Shown here: positions 34,692 through 44,318 of the stretch, one piece after another
How positions within the stretch are numbered: position 1 is the first letter of the stretch
How the letters are laid out: each line of letters begins with the position of its first letter
From: Acinetobacter oleivorans DR1
Lineage (GTDB): Bacteria; Pseudomonadota; Gammaproteobacteria; Pseudomonadales; Moraxellaceae
Direction: 5' to 3'
Assembly (NCBI RefSeq): GCF_000196795.1
Contig: NC_014259.1
Span: forward strand, 3,224,001 to 3,288,000
DNA: 64,000 nucleotides
Translations under genes and position numbers: made by a program
Notes under the pieces: generated by a model
Told to the model about the DNA's origin: nothing
Database searches by the model: none
What the model saw: only the letters and a program-made list of their open reading frames with translations

Positions 34692-35420
34692 ATGGCTGAT
34701 ATCCGGATTACCGGCAGAATGGTTAACTTTAGCAGGATAACCTTCGATACCAATGATCATGATGTGATCCGCCAGCAATTATCAAATATATTAAATGAAG
34801 GTTCCTATCAAGGAACTTTAGTGATTATTGATAGTACGGTTGAGCAAGAGTTAATTGCATTAATTCAACTTCTGGTGAGCTTGGGTCTACAGCCTATGGC
34901 GGTAATCGACGGTATTTTAGGAGATGAAGCTCGCGCTATTCAATTTCCTGTTTTACCGGCAGATCAACCATTACAGCGTATTAAAGCCACAACAGAACAA
35001 GTCGCAATTGTAGAAAAACCTGCTACTGCTCCTGCATCATCTTCAGCAGAAACAAAAAAACCACTAAACAAGATAGCGGTTGCTCATATTACCTCTTATC
35101 ATGATGAAATTTTACGTACAGGCCAATCCCTCGTACAAGATAACGGCGATATTATTTTAAAAGCTGGCATGAATAGTGGTTCTGAAGTGATTGCATCAGG
35201 AAATATACATATTTATGGCACAGTTCGTGGTAGAGTCATTGCTGGTGCGGGCGGGCACGCAGCTGCACGTATTTTTTGCCAATCTTTAGAGGCTGAGCTC
35301 GTTTCCATTGCCGGAACGTATTGTGTCGCAGATGATATCCCTAAACATGTGGTAAAAAAACCAGTACATATTTATTTAAATGAAAAGCAAGAGCTTGAAT
35401 TTGAAGCGATTGAACTTTAG
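34692..35420 (+). CDS. minC: Septum site-determining protein MinC
   Basis: A 242-residue FtsZ polymerisation inhibitor. The N-terminal domain (about 1-105) is joined by an Ala/Pro-rich linker (ATAPASSSAETKK) to the C-terminal beta-helix (about 130-240: LVQDNGDIILKAGMNSGSEV, NIHIYGTVRGRVIAG) that dimerises and binds MinD. AGGAAG precedes the ATG. It is the first gene of minCDE. Confidence 0.94.
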   Translation: MADIRITGRMVNFSRITFDTNDHDVIRQQLSNILNEGSYQGTLVIIDSTVEQELIALIQLLVSLGLQPMAVIDGILGDEARAIQFPVLPADQPLQRIKATTEQVAIVEKPATAPASSSAETKKPLNKIAVAHITSYHDEILRTGQSLVQDNGDIILKAGMNSGSEVIASGNIHIYGTVRGRVIAGAGGHAAARIFCQSLEAELVSIAGTYCVADDIPKHVVKKPVHIYLNEKQELEFEAIEL

Positions 35421-35486
35421 TTTATTAAGCAAATCACCAAAAAACAGCCCTTTTAAGGGTGAATGACCATAATAGGAGTGGATTCG

Positions 35487-36299
35487 GTGGCCAAAATTGT
35501 TGTCGTAACATCAGGCAAAGGTGGTGTAGGTAAAACTACAACGAGCGCATCTTTTGCAACAGGTTTAGCCCTTCGTGGTCATAAAACTGTTGTGATTGAT
35601 TTTGATGTAGGCTTACGTAACCTTGATTTAATTATGGGTTGTGAGCGTCGTGTTGTTTATGATTTTGTCAATGTAATTAACAACGAAGCACGTCTGCAGC
35701 AAGCCCTTATTCGCGATAAAGATATCGAAAACCTTTATATTTTACCGGCTTCACAAACACGTGATAAAGATGCGTTGAGCGACGATGGTGTTGCTCGTGT
35801 TATTGATGAGCTATCTCAAGAATTTGATTACATCATTTGTGACTCACCTGCTGGTATTGAACGTGGTGCAATTTTAGCCATGTATCATGCAGATGAAGCA
35901 ATCATTGTAACAAACCCTGAAATCTCTTCAGTACGTGACTCTGACCGTATTATTGGTATGTTAGATAGCAAAACCAAAAAAGTTGAACAAAACGAAGGAC
36001 GTATACGTAAACATTTATGTATTACACGCTTCAACCCTGAACGCGCAGACCGTCAGGAAATGCTGACCATTGATGATATTTCTAAAGATATTTTACGCGT
36101 ACCGACATTAGGTGTTATTCCAGAATGTCCAAGTGTATTACAAGCATCAAACGAAGGTAAGCCAGTAATTCTGTATTCAGAAACTAAAGCTGGTCAGGGT
36201 TATGATGATTTGGTTGCTCGCTTTCTTGGTGAAGACCGTCCTTATAGACACATCACAGCTCAACCTAAAGGCTGGTTAGCACGACTATTTGGAGCGTAG
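35487..36299 (+). CDS. minD: Septum site-determining ATPase MinD
   Basis: A 270-residue ParA/MinD-type ATPase. The start is GTG at 35487 (VAKIVVVTSGKGGVGKTT) with GGAG at 8 nt, giving the E. coli length; an in-frame ATG at 35463 adds eight residues upstream of the ribosome binding site. The deviant Walker A is GKGGVGKTT; DFDVGLRNLDL and YIICDSPAGIERGA follow. The C-terminus (GWLARLFGA) is the amphipathic membrane-targeting helix. It carries MinC to the membrane and oscillates with MinE. Confidence 0.97.
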   Translation: MAKIVVVTSGKGGVGKTTTSASFATGLALRGHKTVVIDFDVGLRNLDLIMGCERRVVYDFVNVINNEARLQQALIRDKDIENLYILPASQTRDKDALSDDGVARVIDELSQEFDYIICDSPAGIERGAILAMYHADEAIIVTNPEISSVRDSDRIIGMLDSKTKKVEQNEGRIRKHLCITRFNPERADRQEMLTIDDISKDILRVPTLGVIPECPSVLQASNEGKPVILYSETKAGQGYDDLVARFLGEDRPYRHITAQPKGWLARLFGA

Positions 36300-36301
36300 A
36301 T

Positions 36302-36574
36302 ATGGCAGGATTCTGGAGTAAATTATTTAGCAGTGAAGAAAAACCATCAAGTGCTCAAACTGCCAAAGATCGTTTGAAAGTTATTGTTGCTTCTGAACAA
36401 GGTTTAGGCCGCCGTTTAAGCCAAGACAAGATTGATCAGATGAAGAAAGAAATCATGCAAGTGGTTAGTCGTTATGTCAGCGGTGTAGGTGAACAGCATA
36501 TCCAAATGCAGGTTCGCTCTGAAGCTAATATCGAAATGTTAGAAATGAATATCAATTTACCTGAAGAACGATAA
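36302..36574 (+). CDS. minE: Cell division topological specificity factor MinE
   Basis: A 90-residue MinE. AKDRLKVIVASEQ is the MinD-activating segment and FWSKLFSSEE the membrane-binding N-terminus. The C-terminal topological domain covers about 35-88. It begins 2 bp after the minD stop. It stimulates MinD ATPase to set the pole-to-pole oscillation. Confidence 0.96.
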   Translation: MAGFWSKLFSSEEKPSSAQTAKDRLKVIVASEQGLGRRLSQDKIDQMKKEIMQVVSRYVSGVGEQHIQMQVRSEANIEMLEMNINLPEER

Positions 36575-36606
36575 TTCTATTTCTGACTATTCAATAAAAC
36601 AGAATC

Positions 36607-36638
36607 AAGGCAAAATAACGCAAGTTATTTTGCCTTTT
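36607..36638 (+). terminator. Terminator of minCDE
   Basis: AAGGCAAAATAAC pairs with GTTATTTTGCCTT around GCAA, then TTTT, 33 bp past minE. Confidence 0.85.
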
Positions 36639-36658
36639 TTAAAACTGAGGAGATTGTC

Positions 36659-36946
36659 ATGGCATTATCACAGCCAGCAACTTTCAATGAAGAATGGTCC
36701 GATGAGCGTGTTTTTGCCTACCTCAACCAACTTCCGCCAGCGGGTGTGAACGCAGATTTTCATGTGCTCTACCATGCATTCAAACATATGCGTCCAACAG
36801 ACTATGAACGTCTTTTGACTCAATTTATTGCGGACGGACGCAATATTAATGCCAAAGACCCTGAAGGCCAATGCATCCATGATGTGATTGCCAAATTTCC
36901 GCGTCAATCGGCACCATTTTTAGAAGTTCTAGCAAAGTTTGCTTAA
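36659..36946 (+). CDS. PA4642-family small protein
   Basis: A 95-residue cytoplasmic protein (WSDERVFAYLNQLPPAG, FHVLYHAFKHMRP, INAKDPEGQCIHDVI) matching the uncharacterised PA4642 family of Pseudomonadales. A strong GAGGAG site lies 6 nt before the ATG. It lies just after the minCDE terminator and has its own terminator, so it is a separate short unit. Its function is unknown. Confidence 0.8.
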   Translation: MALSQPATFNEEWSDERVFAYLNQLPPAGVNADFHVLYHAFKHMRPTDYERLLTQFIADGRNINAKDPEGQCIHDVIAKFPRQSAPFLEVLAKFA

Positions 36947-36950
36947 AAAT

Positions 36951-36977
36951 AAAAAGCCTCTTCAAGAGGCTTTTTTC
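36951..36977. terminator. Bidirectional terminator after the PA4642-family gene
   Basis: AAAAAGCCTCTT and AAGAGGCTTTTTT form a hairpin between convergent genes. Confidence 0.8.
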
Positions 36978-36987
36978 TTATCTCAAT

Positions 36988-37608
36988 TTATCGATTTCCA
37001 ATGAGGAAAATACCAAACACAGTAAAAATGCCACCAGAAATACCATCAATCCATTTTGAAAAATTACGATAAGCTGATCTAAAACTTGGCAATGAAAAAA
37101 TAAATGTAACAAAGCAGAACCATAAAATTGTTTCGACTGTGACAATAATAAAGAGCAGCCAGTGAACCTGATCAAGTTGAGGATTAGTTAAAAATAAAGA
37201 GAAAACACTACCAAAATAAATAACAGCTTTAGGATTTGATAGATTGGTTATGAGGCCTTTAATAAAAAATAGGTAAGGTGCTTTTGGTAGCTCTACAGCA
37301 ACATTATCTTCTTGCTGATTTTTTGAAAATGCCGAACGCAACATCTGATAGCCTAACCAACATAAATATAAGCCACCGGCGATGAGTAAACCTTGCTTTA
37401 ACCAAGCCATTTTTTCAAAAATAAGATTTAATCCCATCAGTGCCAAACAAGCCCAAAACATAACACCGGCTGTGATACCACCCACTACTAGCATAGCGTC
37501 TTTACGTGATCGACTAATCGCTGTTTGAGATACAAGAAAAAAATCAGGTCCTGGAGTAATAAGTGCACAAAAATGGATAAAAGCTAAAGTAATCAGAGCA
37601 AGTAACAT
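36988..37608 (-). CDS. LysE/RhtB-family amino-acid exporter
   Basis: A 206-residue inner-membrane translocator. The N-terminus FIHFCALITPGPDFFLVSQTAISRS is the RhtB signature, followed by KDAMLVVGGITAGVMFW and the mid-protein LITNLSNPKAVIYFGSVF. About six membrane helices are predicted. Members export homoserine, threonine or other amino acids; the substrate here is not determined. GGAGGA precedes the ATG. Confidence 0.88.
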   Translation of the reverse strand: MLLALITLAFIHFCALITPGPDFFLVSQTAISRSRKDAMLVVGGITAGVMFWACLALMGLNLIFEKMAWLKQGLLIAGGLYLCWLGYQMLRSAFSKNQQEDNVAVELPKAPYLFFIKGLITNLSNPKAVIYFGSVFSLFLTNPQLDQVHWLLFIIVTVETILWFCFVTFIFSLPSFRSAYRNFSKWIDGISGGIFTVFGIFLIGNR

Positions 37609-37726
37609 GTTTTCCTCCAGATTTAATTCGTTGTTATTTATTTAGGAAAAATACATTAGCATTTTTTACTATACGTTAAAATCTTTAAGTCATTTTATAA
37701 ATAGATTCAATTTATTTAAATTATAA

Positions 37727-37752
37727 AAAAAGCCTCCAGAGAGACTTTTTTT
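37727..37752 (-). terminator. Terminator of ftsK
   Basis: AAAAAAGCCTC and GAGACTTTTTT form an imperfect stem with a short loop, 15-40 bp past the ftsK stop. Confidence 0.6.
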
Positions 37753-37766
37753 ATAAAGATAAGTTC

Positions 37767-40700
37767 TTAAACTAAAATATCTCGCTTACCATTAGGCCCC
37801 ATGGCGCTCACAATGCCGTTCTCTTCCATTTGATCAATGATACGGGCAGCACGGTTATAACCAAGGCTAAATTTACGCTGTAGTGACGATGTAGAAGCTT
37901 TGCGAGTTTCTAAAACAAATGACACACATTGATCATAAAGTGCATCACGGTCAGAACCTCCCTCACCCTCTTCAAAACCACGTGAAGTTGGTTCTTCATC
38001 AAATGGAGTCAAGATTTCGTCAACATAATCTGGCTCACCACGTTCACGCCAAGCATCACAAATGCGGTTAACTTCATCATCGCTAATGAATGCACCATGC
38101 ACACGCTCAGGTTCGATTTTACCAGGCCCTAAGAACAGCATATCACCATGACCGAGCAAATCTTCTGCACCACCTGCATCCAAAATAGTACGCGAGTCAA
38201 TTTTACTGTTTACACGCAATGCGACACGCGTTGGAATATTGGCTTTAATCAAACCGGTAATGACATCAACAGATGGACGTTGAGTTGCAAGCAATAGGTG
38301 AATACCAGCAGCACGAGATTTTTGCGCTAAACGCGTAATCATTTCTTCTGCTTTTTTACCCACCTGCATAATCATGTCGGCAAACTCATCCGCAACAATC
38401 ACAATAGATGGTAATGGTGTTAAACGAGGTGCGCGTTCTTGTGTCGCCGAATCACTTGGTTTCCAAGTTGGGTCAATTAGATCTTCCCCATTCGCAATTG
38501 CTTCTTCAACTTTACGGTTGTAGTCACTTAATTTACGAATCTTTAAGAATGACATCAGCTTATAACGACGTTCCATTTCATTCACACACCAGTTCAACGC
38601 ACTTACTGCATCTTTCATGTCAGTAACAACAGGAGTTAATAAATGTGGAATATCATTATAGTTTGCAAGTTCAAGCTGTTTTGGATCGATTAAAATCAAA
38701 CGCAACTGGTCAGGTGTATATTTAAGCAACATCGATAAAATCATCGAGTTTACCGCAACCGATTTACCAGAACCCGTTGTACCAGCAACTAGCATGTGTG
38801 GGGCTTTCGCTAAATCAGTTAATACTGGATTACCTGAAATATCTTTACCCATCGCCATACTGATTAATGCGCTTGGATCGCGATATGTTGGCGTTTCCAA
38901 TAGTTCAATCAAACGCACCATTTCACGGGCACTATTTGGTACTTCAATACCAATATATGGTTTACCAGGAATGACTTCCACAACACGAACAGAGGCCATC
39001 GACATTGAACGGGCTAAGTCACGTGAAATATTGGTTACCTTAGATGCTTTAACACCCGGTGCTAAATCTAATTCAAAACGGGTAACTACTGGCCCTGGTT
39101 GAGCTTCAACCACTTGAGCCTTAACGTTAAATTCTTGTAACTTAATTTCAAGTAATTCTGATAAACGCGAAAGCTGCTCTTCAGTGAAGTTAACTTTCTT
39201 ATTCGGATCAACCTTATCAAGTAGATCAAGACCTGGCAAAGTAGGTAAATCCAAACGCTTCTTGGCAACCTGCATTGCACGAGACATTGGTCGACCAGCT
39301 GCATCTGTTAATGGCGCATCTAAATCGAAATCATCTTCATCAATATCAAGATTTTCTTGAGGTTTTCCAGCAGTTTCCTGCCATGCCTCAATAAACTCTT
39401 CTTTTGAAAGTTTATCGGCTTGAATAGTCGTTTGAATTGGAGCTTTTACAAATGCTGAAGATTGCGCATAACTACTTGCTCTGACAGGTTCAGCGGGCGC
39501 AATATCTTCATCTATTAATAAATCATCAAAGTCTTCAAAAACTTGTTCATTTGCTAAATTTTTAGGTGACTGATTTACATTCGATAAAGGTGAAGATGTT
39601 TCATTCGCAATATTCACAGATTGCGAAGTTGGTTCTGCTTCTACATGTTGATCTTGAACAAATGGTGTATGCACATCTGTTGCAGTTTTACTGTTTGGAA
39701 CCGCAGCAAGCAACTCATCAAAAATTTCATCATCATTCCAGTCAAGACCATGTAGGTCTTGTTTAGCTGTAGGTTGAGTTTGATGAACTTGTGAAAGAGT
39801 TTGCTGGAATTGCTCATGAGCAGGAGCTTGTTCTGTTGAATCATCAGCTGCTCTTAAAAGTGCATCAATTTCTTGCTTATGACTCGCATCATCACGTTGT
39901 AAAGCACGCCACACTTCACCCGTAGCCACTAAACGTTGGCTATCTTTTTCAAGCTTATGGGCTTGCTCAAGCGTATGTTCAAAGTTTTGAGTATTTGCAA
40001 CTGGCTCAACTACTACAGGTTCAGGTCGGCTCTGCTCTTTCGCTAAGACATCTGCAAATAACCTTTCAGCAACCGCATCATGTCGTGTTGCTGTAGGTTG
40101 TGATTGAGTAGTTTCAGATTGAACTGGCACTTCTTTTTCATCTGAAGCATTGGCTTCAGTGTTTTGTGCAACTTTAACTGCCGCTGCTTTGTTAGCAGGC
40201 TGAGTTGTTAAGTCATAATCCGATTCGTTTGGTGATACGTTTTTATAAAATAAATCTTGTAAATAGCTTGGTGTCGCTTTAAGCGTAACCCATGTTTTGC
40301 TCCATTGCACCCCAAATGCAAGAGTAAACAAAACCACTCCGAAAACGAGTAAGAATAAAGTCGCACCGTAAATTGTTAGCAATTGAGATAGGCTTTGACC
40401 TAACTCGTAACCAATAATTCCCCCAGCCGCATTATCTAAAGTATCTGCCGGCACATTCCAATGTAAATAAAGCAGGCTAGACACAACCAAAATTAAAAAG
40501 AATTGTGCAGCATAACGAAATGGGCGGTTTAAAAAACTACGTGGCCACCACACTTGTATTGCTTCAATAAAAAGGAAAATTGGAATAAGCAAACTTGCCC
40601 ATCCTAAAAAACCAAACAGCAAATCTGCAATCCATGCGCCAGCAATACCACTTGCATTGGATACTTGCTGAGTATCACTGGAAATATGCATCCAGCCCGG

Positions 40701-40808
40701 ATCAAATGGTGTATATGTTACTGTTGCCAGAAACATATAAATGCCAAAAGAAACCAAGAATAATGTCATCAATAAGCGCTGTGCATAAACACTCGACACC
40801 GCAGTCAT
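37767..40808 (-). CDS. ftsK: DNA translocase FtsK
   Basis: A 1013-residue septal DNA pump. The N-terminus has four or five membrane helices (about 10-175). A long acidic/Gln-rich linker (about 190-480) follows. The motor domain carries Walker A GTTGSGKS at about 676-683, and Walker B IVIVADEFADM. The C-terminal gamma winged helix (CVSFVLETRKASTSSLQRKFSLGYNRAARI) reads KOPS. It aligns chromosome termini and activates XerCD at dif. It is divergent from trxB. Confidence 0.95.
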   Translation of the reverse strand: MTAVSSVYAQRLLMTLFLVSFGIYMFLATVTYTPFDPGWMHISSDTQQVSNASGIAGAWIADLLFGFLGWASLLIPIFLFIEAIQVWWPRSFLNRPFRYAAQFFLILVVSSLLYLHWNVPADTLDNAAGGIIGYELGQSLSQLLTIYGATLFLLVFGVVLFTLAFGVQWSKTWVTLKATPSYLQDLFYKNVSPNESDYDLTTQPANKAAAVKVAQNTEANASDEKEVPVQSETTQSQPTATRHDAVAERLFADVLAKEQSRPEPVVVEPVANTQNFEHTLEQAHKLEKDSQRLVATGEVWRALQRDDASHKQEIDALLRAADDSTEQAPAHEQFQQTLSQVHQTQPTAKQDLHGLDWNDDEIFDELLAAVPNSKTATDVHTPFVQDQHVEAEPTSQSVNIANETSSPLSNVNQSPKNLANEQVFEDFDDLLIDEDIAPAEPVRASSYAQSSAFVKAPIQTTIQADKLSKEEFIEAWQETAGKPQENLDIDEDDFDLDAPLTDAAGRPMSRAMQVAKKRLDLPTLPGLDLLDKVDPNKKVNFTEEQLSRLSELLEIKLQEFNVKAQVVEAQPGPVVTRFELDLAPGVKASKVTNISRDLARSMSMASVRVVEVIPGKPYIGIEVPNSAREMVRLIELLETPTYRDPSALISMAMGKDISGNPVLTDLAKAPHMLVAGTTGSGKSVAVNSMILSMLLKYTPDQLRLILIDPKQLELANYNDIPHLLTPVVTDMKDAVSALNWCVNEMERRYKLMSFLKIRKLSDYNRKVEEAIANGEDLIDPTWKPSDSATQERAPRLTPLPSIVIVADEFADMIMQVGKKAEEMITRLAQKSRAAGIHLLLATQRPSVDVITGLIKANIPTRVALRVNSKIDSRTILDAGGAEDLLGHGDMLFLGPGKIEPERVHGAFISDDEVNRICDAWRERGEPDYVDEILTPFDEEPTSRGFEEGEGGSDRDALYDQCVSFVLETRKASTSSLQRKFSLGYNRAARIIDQMEENGIVSAMGPNGKRDILV

Positions 40809-40891
40809 ATACTGTCCTGTAACCCATTTAATTATTGGTTTAGAGATGTGAAGAACTACATTCTAGATCTTCAACGAATGAACTTTATATT

Positions 40892-40920
40892 ATGCACCTG
40901 TTCTTACAAAAAAGGTGCAT
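40892..40920. repeat. 8-bp inverted repeat between ftsK and trxB
   Basis: ATGCACCT (40892-40899) and AGGTGCAT (40913-40920) are separated by 13 bp in the divergent 269-bp region. No T run follows on either strand, so an operator or leader hairpin of ftsK is likelier than a terminator. Confidence 0.35.
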
Positions 40921-41077
40921 GATTCTTTACAGTTGTTGTTAACATGAGGCACTTCTATATTGTTATATAACTTAATTCGATTGACCTGATCAATATTATC
41001 CACATTGATTTAACGCTATTGATCGGCAAATTCACGTATAATTTTCAAAATTCTCGAAATAAATAAGGATACCCTCA

Positions 41078-42025
41078 ATGAGTGCTCGTCATTCTCGGTT
41101 AATTATTCTCGGTTCTGGCCCTGCGGGCTATAGTGCAGCGGTATATGCAGCGCGTGCAAACCTTAAACCTACTTTGATTGCAGGTTTACAACTAGGTGGG
41201 CAACTTACAACAACAACCGAAGTTGACAACTGGCCGGGCGATCCTGAAGGTTTAACAGGTCCTGCATTAATGGATCGTATGCAAGCACATGCTGAACGCT
41301 TTGGTACAGAACTCGTCTATGACCATATTAACGAAGTGGACTTAAACGTACGTCCTTTTGTTCTAAAAGGTGATATGGAAGAGTACACATGTGATGCTTT
41401 GATTATTGCAACTGGTGCTACAGCTCAATATCTTGGCCTAGAGTCTGAACAAAACTTTATGGGTCAAGGCGTAAGCGCATGTGCAACATGTGATGGTTTC
41501 TTCTACAAAAACCAAAAAGTAATGGTTGTAGGTGGTGGTAACACTGCTGTTGAAGAAGCGCTTTATTTATCAAATATTGCTTCACATGTAACGCTAGTAC
41601 ACCGCCGTGATAGCTTACGTTCTGAAAAGATTTTGCAAGATCATTTATTTGCCAAAGAAAAAGAAGGCAAAATCAGCATTATCTGGAATCACGAAGTTGA
41701 AGAAGTATTGGGTGACAATACTGGTGTAACAAGTGTTCGCCTTAAATCAACTCAAGATGAATCTAAGCAAGACGTAGAGGTTCATGGTCTATTCGTTGCA
41801 ATTGGCCACAAACCAAATACTGGAATGTTTGATGGTCAATTAAACTTACGTGATGGCTATATTCAAGTACAAAGCGGTACTTCTGGTAATGCAACAGCAA
41901 CTTCTGTAGCTGGTGTTTTTGCTGCTGGTGACGTCGCTGACAGCATTTATCGTCAAGCGATTACTTCTGCTGGGTCAGGCTGTATGGCGGCTCTTGATGC
42001 TGAAAAATATCTAGATAATCTTTAA
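41078..42025 (+). CDS. trxB: Thioredoxin-disulfide reductase
   Basis: A 315-residue flavoenzyme that reduces thioredoxin with NADPH. FAD motif GSGPAGYSAAVYAARA, active-site C135-A-T-C138, NADPH motif GGGNTAVEEALYL and the C-terminal FAAGDVAD are complete. A TATAAT box at 41037-41042 lies 35 bp upstream. trxB, aat and bpt lie in the order seen in Pseudomonas. Confidence 0.97.
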   Translation: MSARHSRLIILGSGPAGYSAAVYAARANLKPTLIAGLQLGGQLTTTTEVDNWPGDPEGLTGPALMDRMQAHAERFGTELVYDHINEVDLNVRPFVLKGDMEEYTCDALIIATGATAQYLGLESEQNFMGQGVSACATCDGFFYKNQKVMVVGGGNTAVEEALYLSNIASHVTLVHRRDSLRSEKILQDHLFAKEKEGKISIIWNHEVEEVLGDNTGVTSVRLKSTQDESKQDVEVHGLFVAIGHKPNTGMFDGQLNLRDGYIQVQSGTSGNATATSVAGVFAAGDVADSIYRQAITSAGSGCMAALDAEKYLDNL

Positions 42026-42046
42026 TTAATAGATTTCTAGAGTTTA

Positions 42047-42082
42047 AAAAACAGCCGTTCTTATAACGGCTGTTTTTTTAGA
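42047..42082 (+). terminator. Terminator of trxB
   Basis: AAAAAACAGCCGTT and AACGGCTGTTTTTTT form a long perfect hairpin 22 bp past trxB, so aat probably has its own promoter. Confidence 0.85.
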
Positions 42083-42148
42083 ATAATGACTAGCTGACAT
42101 ATATTAATTTTTATAGCATAACCTTAAAGCTGATCTTATTTTATTTTT

Positions 42149-42880
42149 ATGAATACACTTCCACTTTCTCAATTCATTTTCCCTGACCCTATTGAAGCCG
42201 ATCCGGATGGTCATGGTTTAATTTGTATTGGAGCTGATCTCTCCCCTTCTACCCTATATGAAGCATATACCCATGGTTTATTTCCGTGGTTCAATGAAGA
42301 TGAACCCATTTGTTGGTGGAGCCCTGAGCCTCGTTGTGTGATCTACCCTCAAAACTACAAACCAAGCAAGTCACTCCTTAGAAACATGAAAAAACATGAT
42401 TATACAATTACGGTTAATCATGCCTTCGAAGAAGTTATTCGCTCATGTTCTCTACCAAGAAGTTATGCAGATGAAACTTGGATTAGTGAAGATATTATTC
42501 AGGGCTATTGTGAGATGTTTAATGCTGGCTATGGATATAGTGTGGAAGTCTGGGATCAAAACGAACTTGTCGGAGGTCTATACGGCATTACGATTGGCAA
42601 AGGATGCTTCGGTGAATCAATGTTTAGTAATGAAACTGATGTTTCAAAAATGGCTTTTTATACACTAATGCTGATTGGACAGGAAAATCAGCTCCCTTGG
42701 GTAGACTGCCAGCTTGTAAATAGTCACTTAATTAGCTTGGGAGCCTGTACACTTTCTCGTCAAGACTACTTAAAATCGTTACAAGATGTAATTATTCACC
42801 CCTCTATCAATTGGAAAAAGTATCAAGAACGTGTATTTTCAAGTAAAACAATAGCGTTAGATGCAAAATTAATGGAATGA
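42149..42880 (+). CDS. aat: Leucyl/phenylalanyl-tRNA-protein transferase
   Basis: A 243-residue enzyme that adds Leu or Phe to proteins with N-terminal Lys or Arg, making them ClpAP/ClpS substrates. HGLFPWFNEDEPICWWSPEPRCVI, ADETWISEDI, GGLYGITIGKGCFGESMF and LPWVDCQLVNSHLISLGA are the family motifs. bpt begins 18 bp later, forming an N-degron operon. Confidence 0.95.
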   Translation: MNTLPLSQFIFPDPIEADPDGHGLICIGADLSPSTLYEAYTHGLFPWFNEDEPICWWSPEPRCVIYPQNYKPSKSLLRNMKKHDYTITVNHAFEEVIRSCSLPRSYADETWISEDIIQGYCEMFNAGYGYSVEVWDQNELVGGLYGITIGKGCFGESMFSNETDVSKMAFYTLMLIGQENQLPWVDCQLVNSHLISLGACTLSRQDYLKSLQDVIIHPSINWKKYQERVFSSKTIALDAKLME

Positions 42881-42898
42881 TAACAGGAGGGACCAATC

Positions 42899-43714
42899 AT
42901 GAAATCATATCACCCGAAGTCCCTTTTAAATGATCTGCAGTATTATATTACTCCACCTCATGATTGCAGCTACCTAGAAAATAAATCGGCGCGCATGGTG
43001 TTTTTAGACCCTATTCATCGGATTGATGTGGTCACTCTTTCAGAACTTTCTCGTTTAGGATTTCGCCGCAGCGGTGACTTCGTTTATCGTCCTGAATGCC
43101 ATTTATGCAGACAATGCTTATCTTGTCGCGTTCCAGTTGCCGATTTCCAAATGAACAGCATGCAGAAAAAAGCATGGAAAAGAAATCATGATCTGACCAT
43201 GACAGTTTTGCCAACTCAGCAAGCTGCTCAGATTCATTATGATTTATATGAACGCTATATTAATGAACGCCATGCAGATGGTGACATGTTTCCACCAAGC
43301 TTAGATCAGTTTGAAAAATTTTTAGTACATAGCTGTACAGATAGTTTCTTTTTAGAGCTTTGGAAAGATAACCGTTTAATCAGTGTATCTACCTGCGATC
43401 TAATGGATGATGGACTGTCTGCGGTCTATACTTTCTTTGATCCAGATGAACATCGTAGATCACTTGGTGTGTACTCTATTTTGAACCAAATCGAATATGT
43501 GAAATCACTTGGTTTAGAATATCTTTATTTAGGTTACTGGGTGCCACACTCAGCCAAAATGAATTATAAGTCGCAATATACCCCTTTAGAACTTTTACTA
43601 GATGGGCAATGGCGCCGCTTAAACAGATCCTTATCGCCCGACGAAATTCAACAGTTAGGTACGTCGCTTATGACAACATTACCTTCTGAATGGAATAATT
43701 TAATTATTAAATAA
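42899..43714 (+). CDS. bpt: Aspartate/glutamate leucyltransferase (Bpt; ATE-type)
   Basis: A 271-residue aminoacyl-tRNA-protein transferase that adds Leu to N-terminal Asp or Glu. The N-terminal segment has FRRSGDFVYRPECHLCRQCLSCRVPV with its clustered Cys. YVKSLGLEYLYLGYWVPHSAKMNYK is the conserved C-terminal core. AGGAGG lies upstream of the ATG. Together with aat it charges both classes of N-degron. infA and clpA, which commonly follow, are not here. Confidence 0.93.
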   Translation: MKSYHPKSLLNDLQYYITPPHDCSYLENKSARMVFLDPIHRIDVVTLSELSRLGFRRSGDFVYRPECHLCRQCLSCRVPVADFQMNSMQKKAWKRNHDLTMTVLPTQQAAQIHYDLYERYINERHADGDMFPPSLDQFEKFLVHSCTDSFFLELWKDNRLISVSTCDLMDDGLSAVYTFFDPDEHRRSLGVYSILNQIEYVKSLGLEYLYLGYWVPHSAKMNYKSQYTPLELLLDGQWRRLNRSLSPDEIQQLGTSLMTTLPSEWNNLIIK

Positions 43715-43756
43715 TTTTGATCTGACTTTCTTATGAAAAGTACTCAGATCAAAATT
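43713..43756. terminator. Bidirectional terminator between bpt and rimI
   Basis: AATTTTGATCTGA (43713-43725) pairs with TCAGATCAAAATT (43744-43756) around an 18-nt loop between convergent genes; it overlaps both stop regions. Confidence 0.6.
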
Positions 43757-44211
43757 TAGAATAAAGAAGCAAAATCATCTGTACAGGTTTTTACCATAAT
43801 GACTGCATGTTCCCGCCCCCCTTCTGGGGTAGGATAATAATTGCGACGAAGGTCGATTTGGTGAAAACCTGTTTTTTCATATAAACCGATAGCAGCTTTA
43901 TTACTTTCACGAACTTCTAGAAATATTTGTACTGGTTGATTTTTTAATTGATCAATTGATGCATTTAATAACTCATATCCTAAGCCCTGACCTTGCATTT
44001 TAGGATCAACTGCCATGAGCAATAAATTTGCTTCATCAAGTACTGGTTGTAAAATACAAAACCCAACGACTCTATTTTGTGACTCAATGACAGTGCATTG
44101 ATAAGAATTCAAAGATTCTACAAATTGCTGTCTTGACCATGGGTGTGTTTGCACTGATTTTTCGATTTGTACAACAATATCAACATCAGTGTTTTGCATA
44201 ATACGAATCAT
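43756..44211 (-). CDS. rimI: Ribosomal protein S18-alanine N-acetyltransferase
   Basis: A 151-residue GNAT. LLLMAVDPKMQGQGLGYELLN is the acetyl-CoA binding motif A, followed by IFLEVRESNKAAIGLYEKTGFHQIDLRRNYY, closely matching RimI. It acetylates the N-terminal Ala of S18. Start MIRIMQ at 44211 is favoured; a TTG at 44229 is an alternative. tsaB/holD-type neighbours seen elsewhere are absent. Confidence 0.87.
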   Translation of the reverse strand: MIRIMQNTDVDIVVQIEKSVQTHPWSRQQFVESLNSYQCTVIESQNRVVGFCILQPVLDEANLLLMAVDPKMQGQGLGYELLNASIDQLKNQPVQIFLEVRESNKAAIGLYEKTGFHQIDLRRNYYPTPEGGREHAVIMVKTCTDDFASLF

Positions 44212-44278
44212 GGGGTTCAGCACAATCAAAGTTCTAAAGTAGTGCGTATTATAAAAACTTCACAAGAAAAAACGAGTA

Positions 44279-44309
44279 AAAAAAAGGACAATTAAATTGC
44301 CCTTTTTTA
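44279..44309 (-). terminator. Terminator of the first PF10118 paralogue
   Basis: AAAAAAGG-a-CAATT pairs with AATTG-c-CCTTTTTT, just after the stop codon. Confidence 0.65.
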
Positions 44310-44318
44310 CCATCCTTT

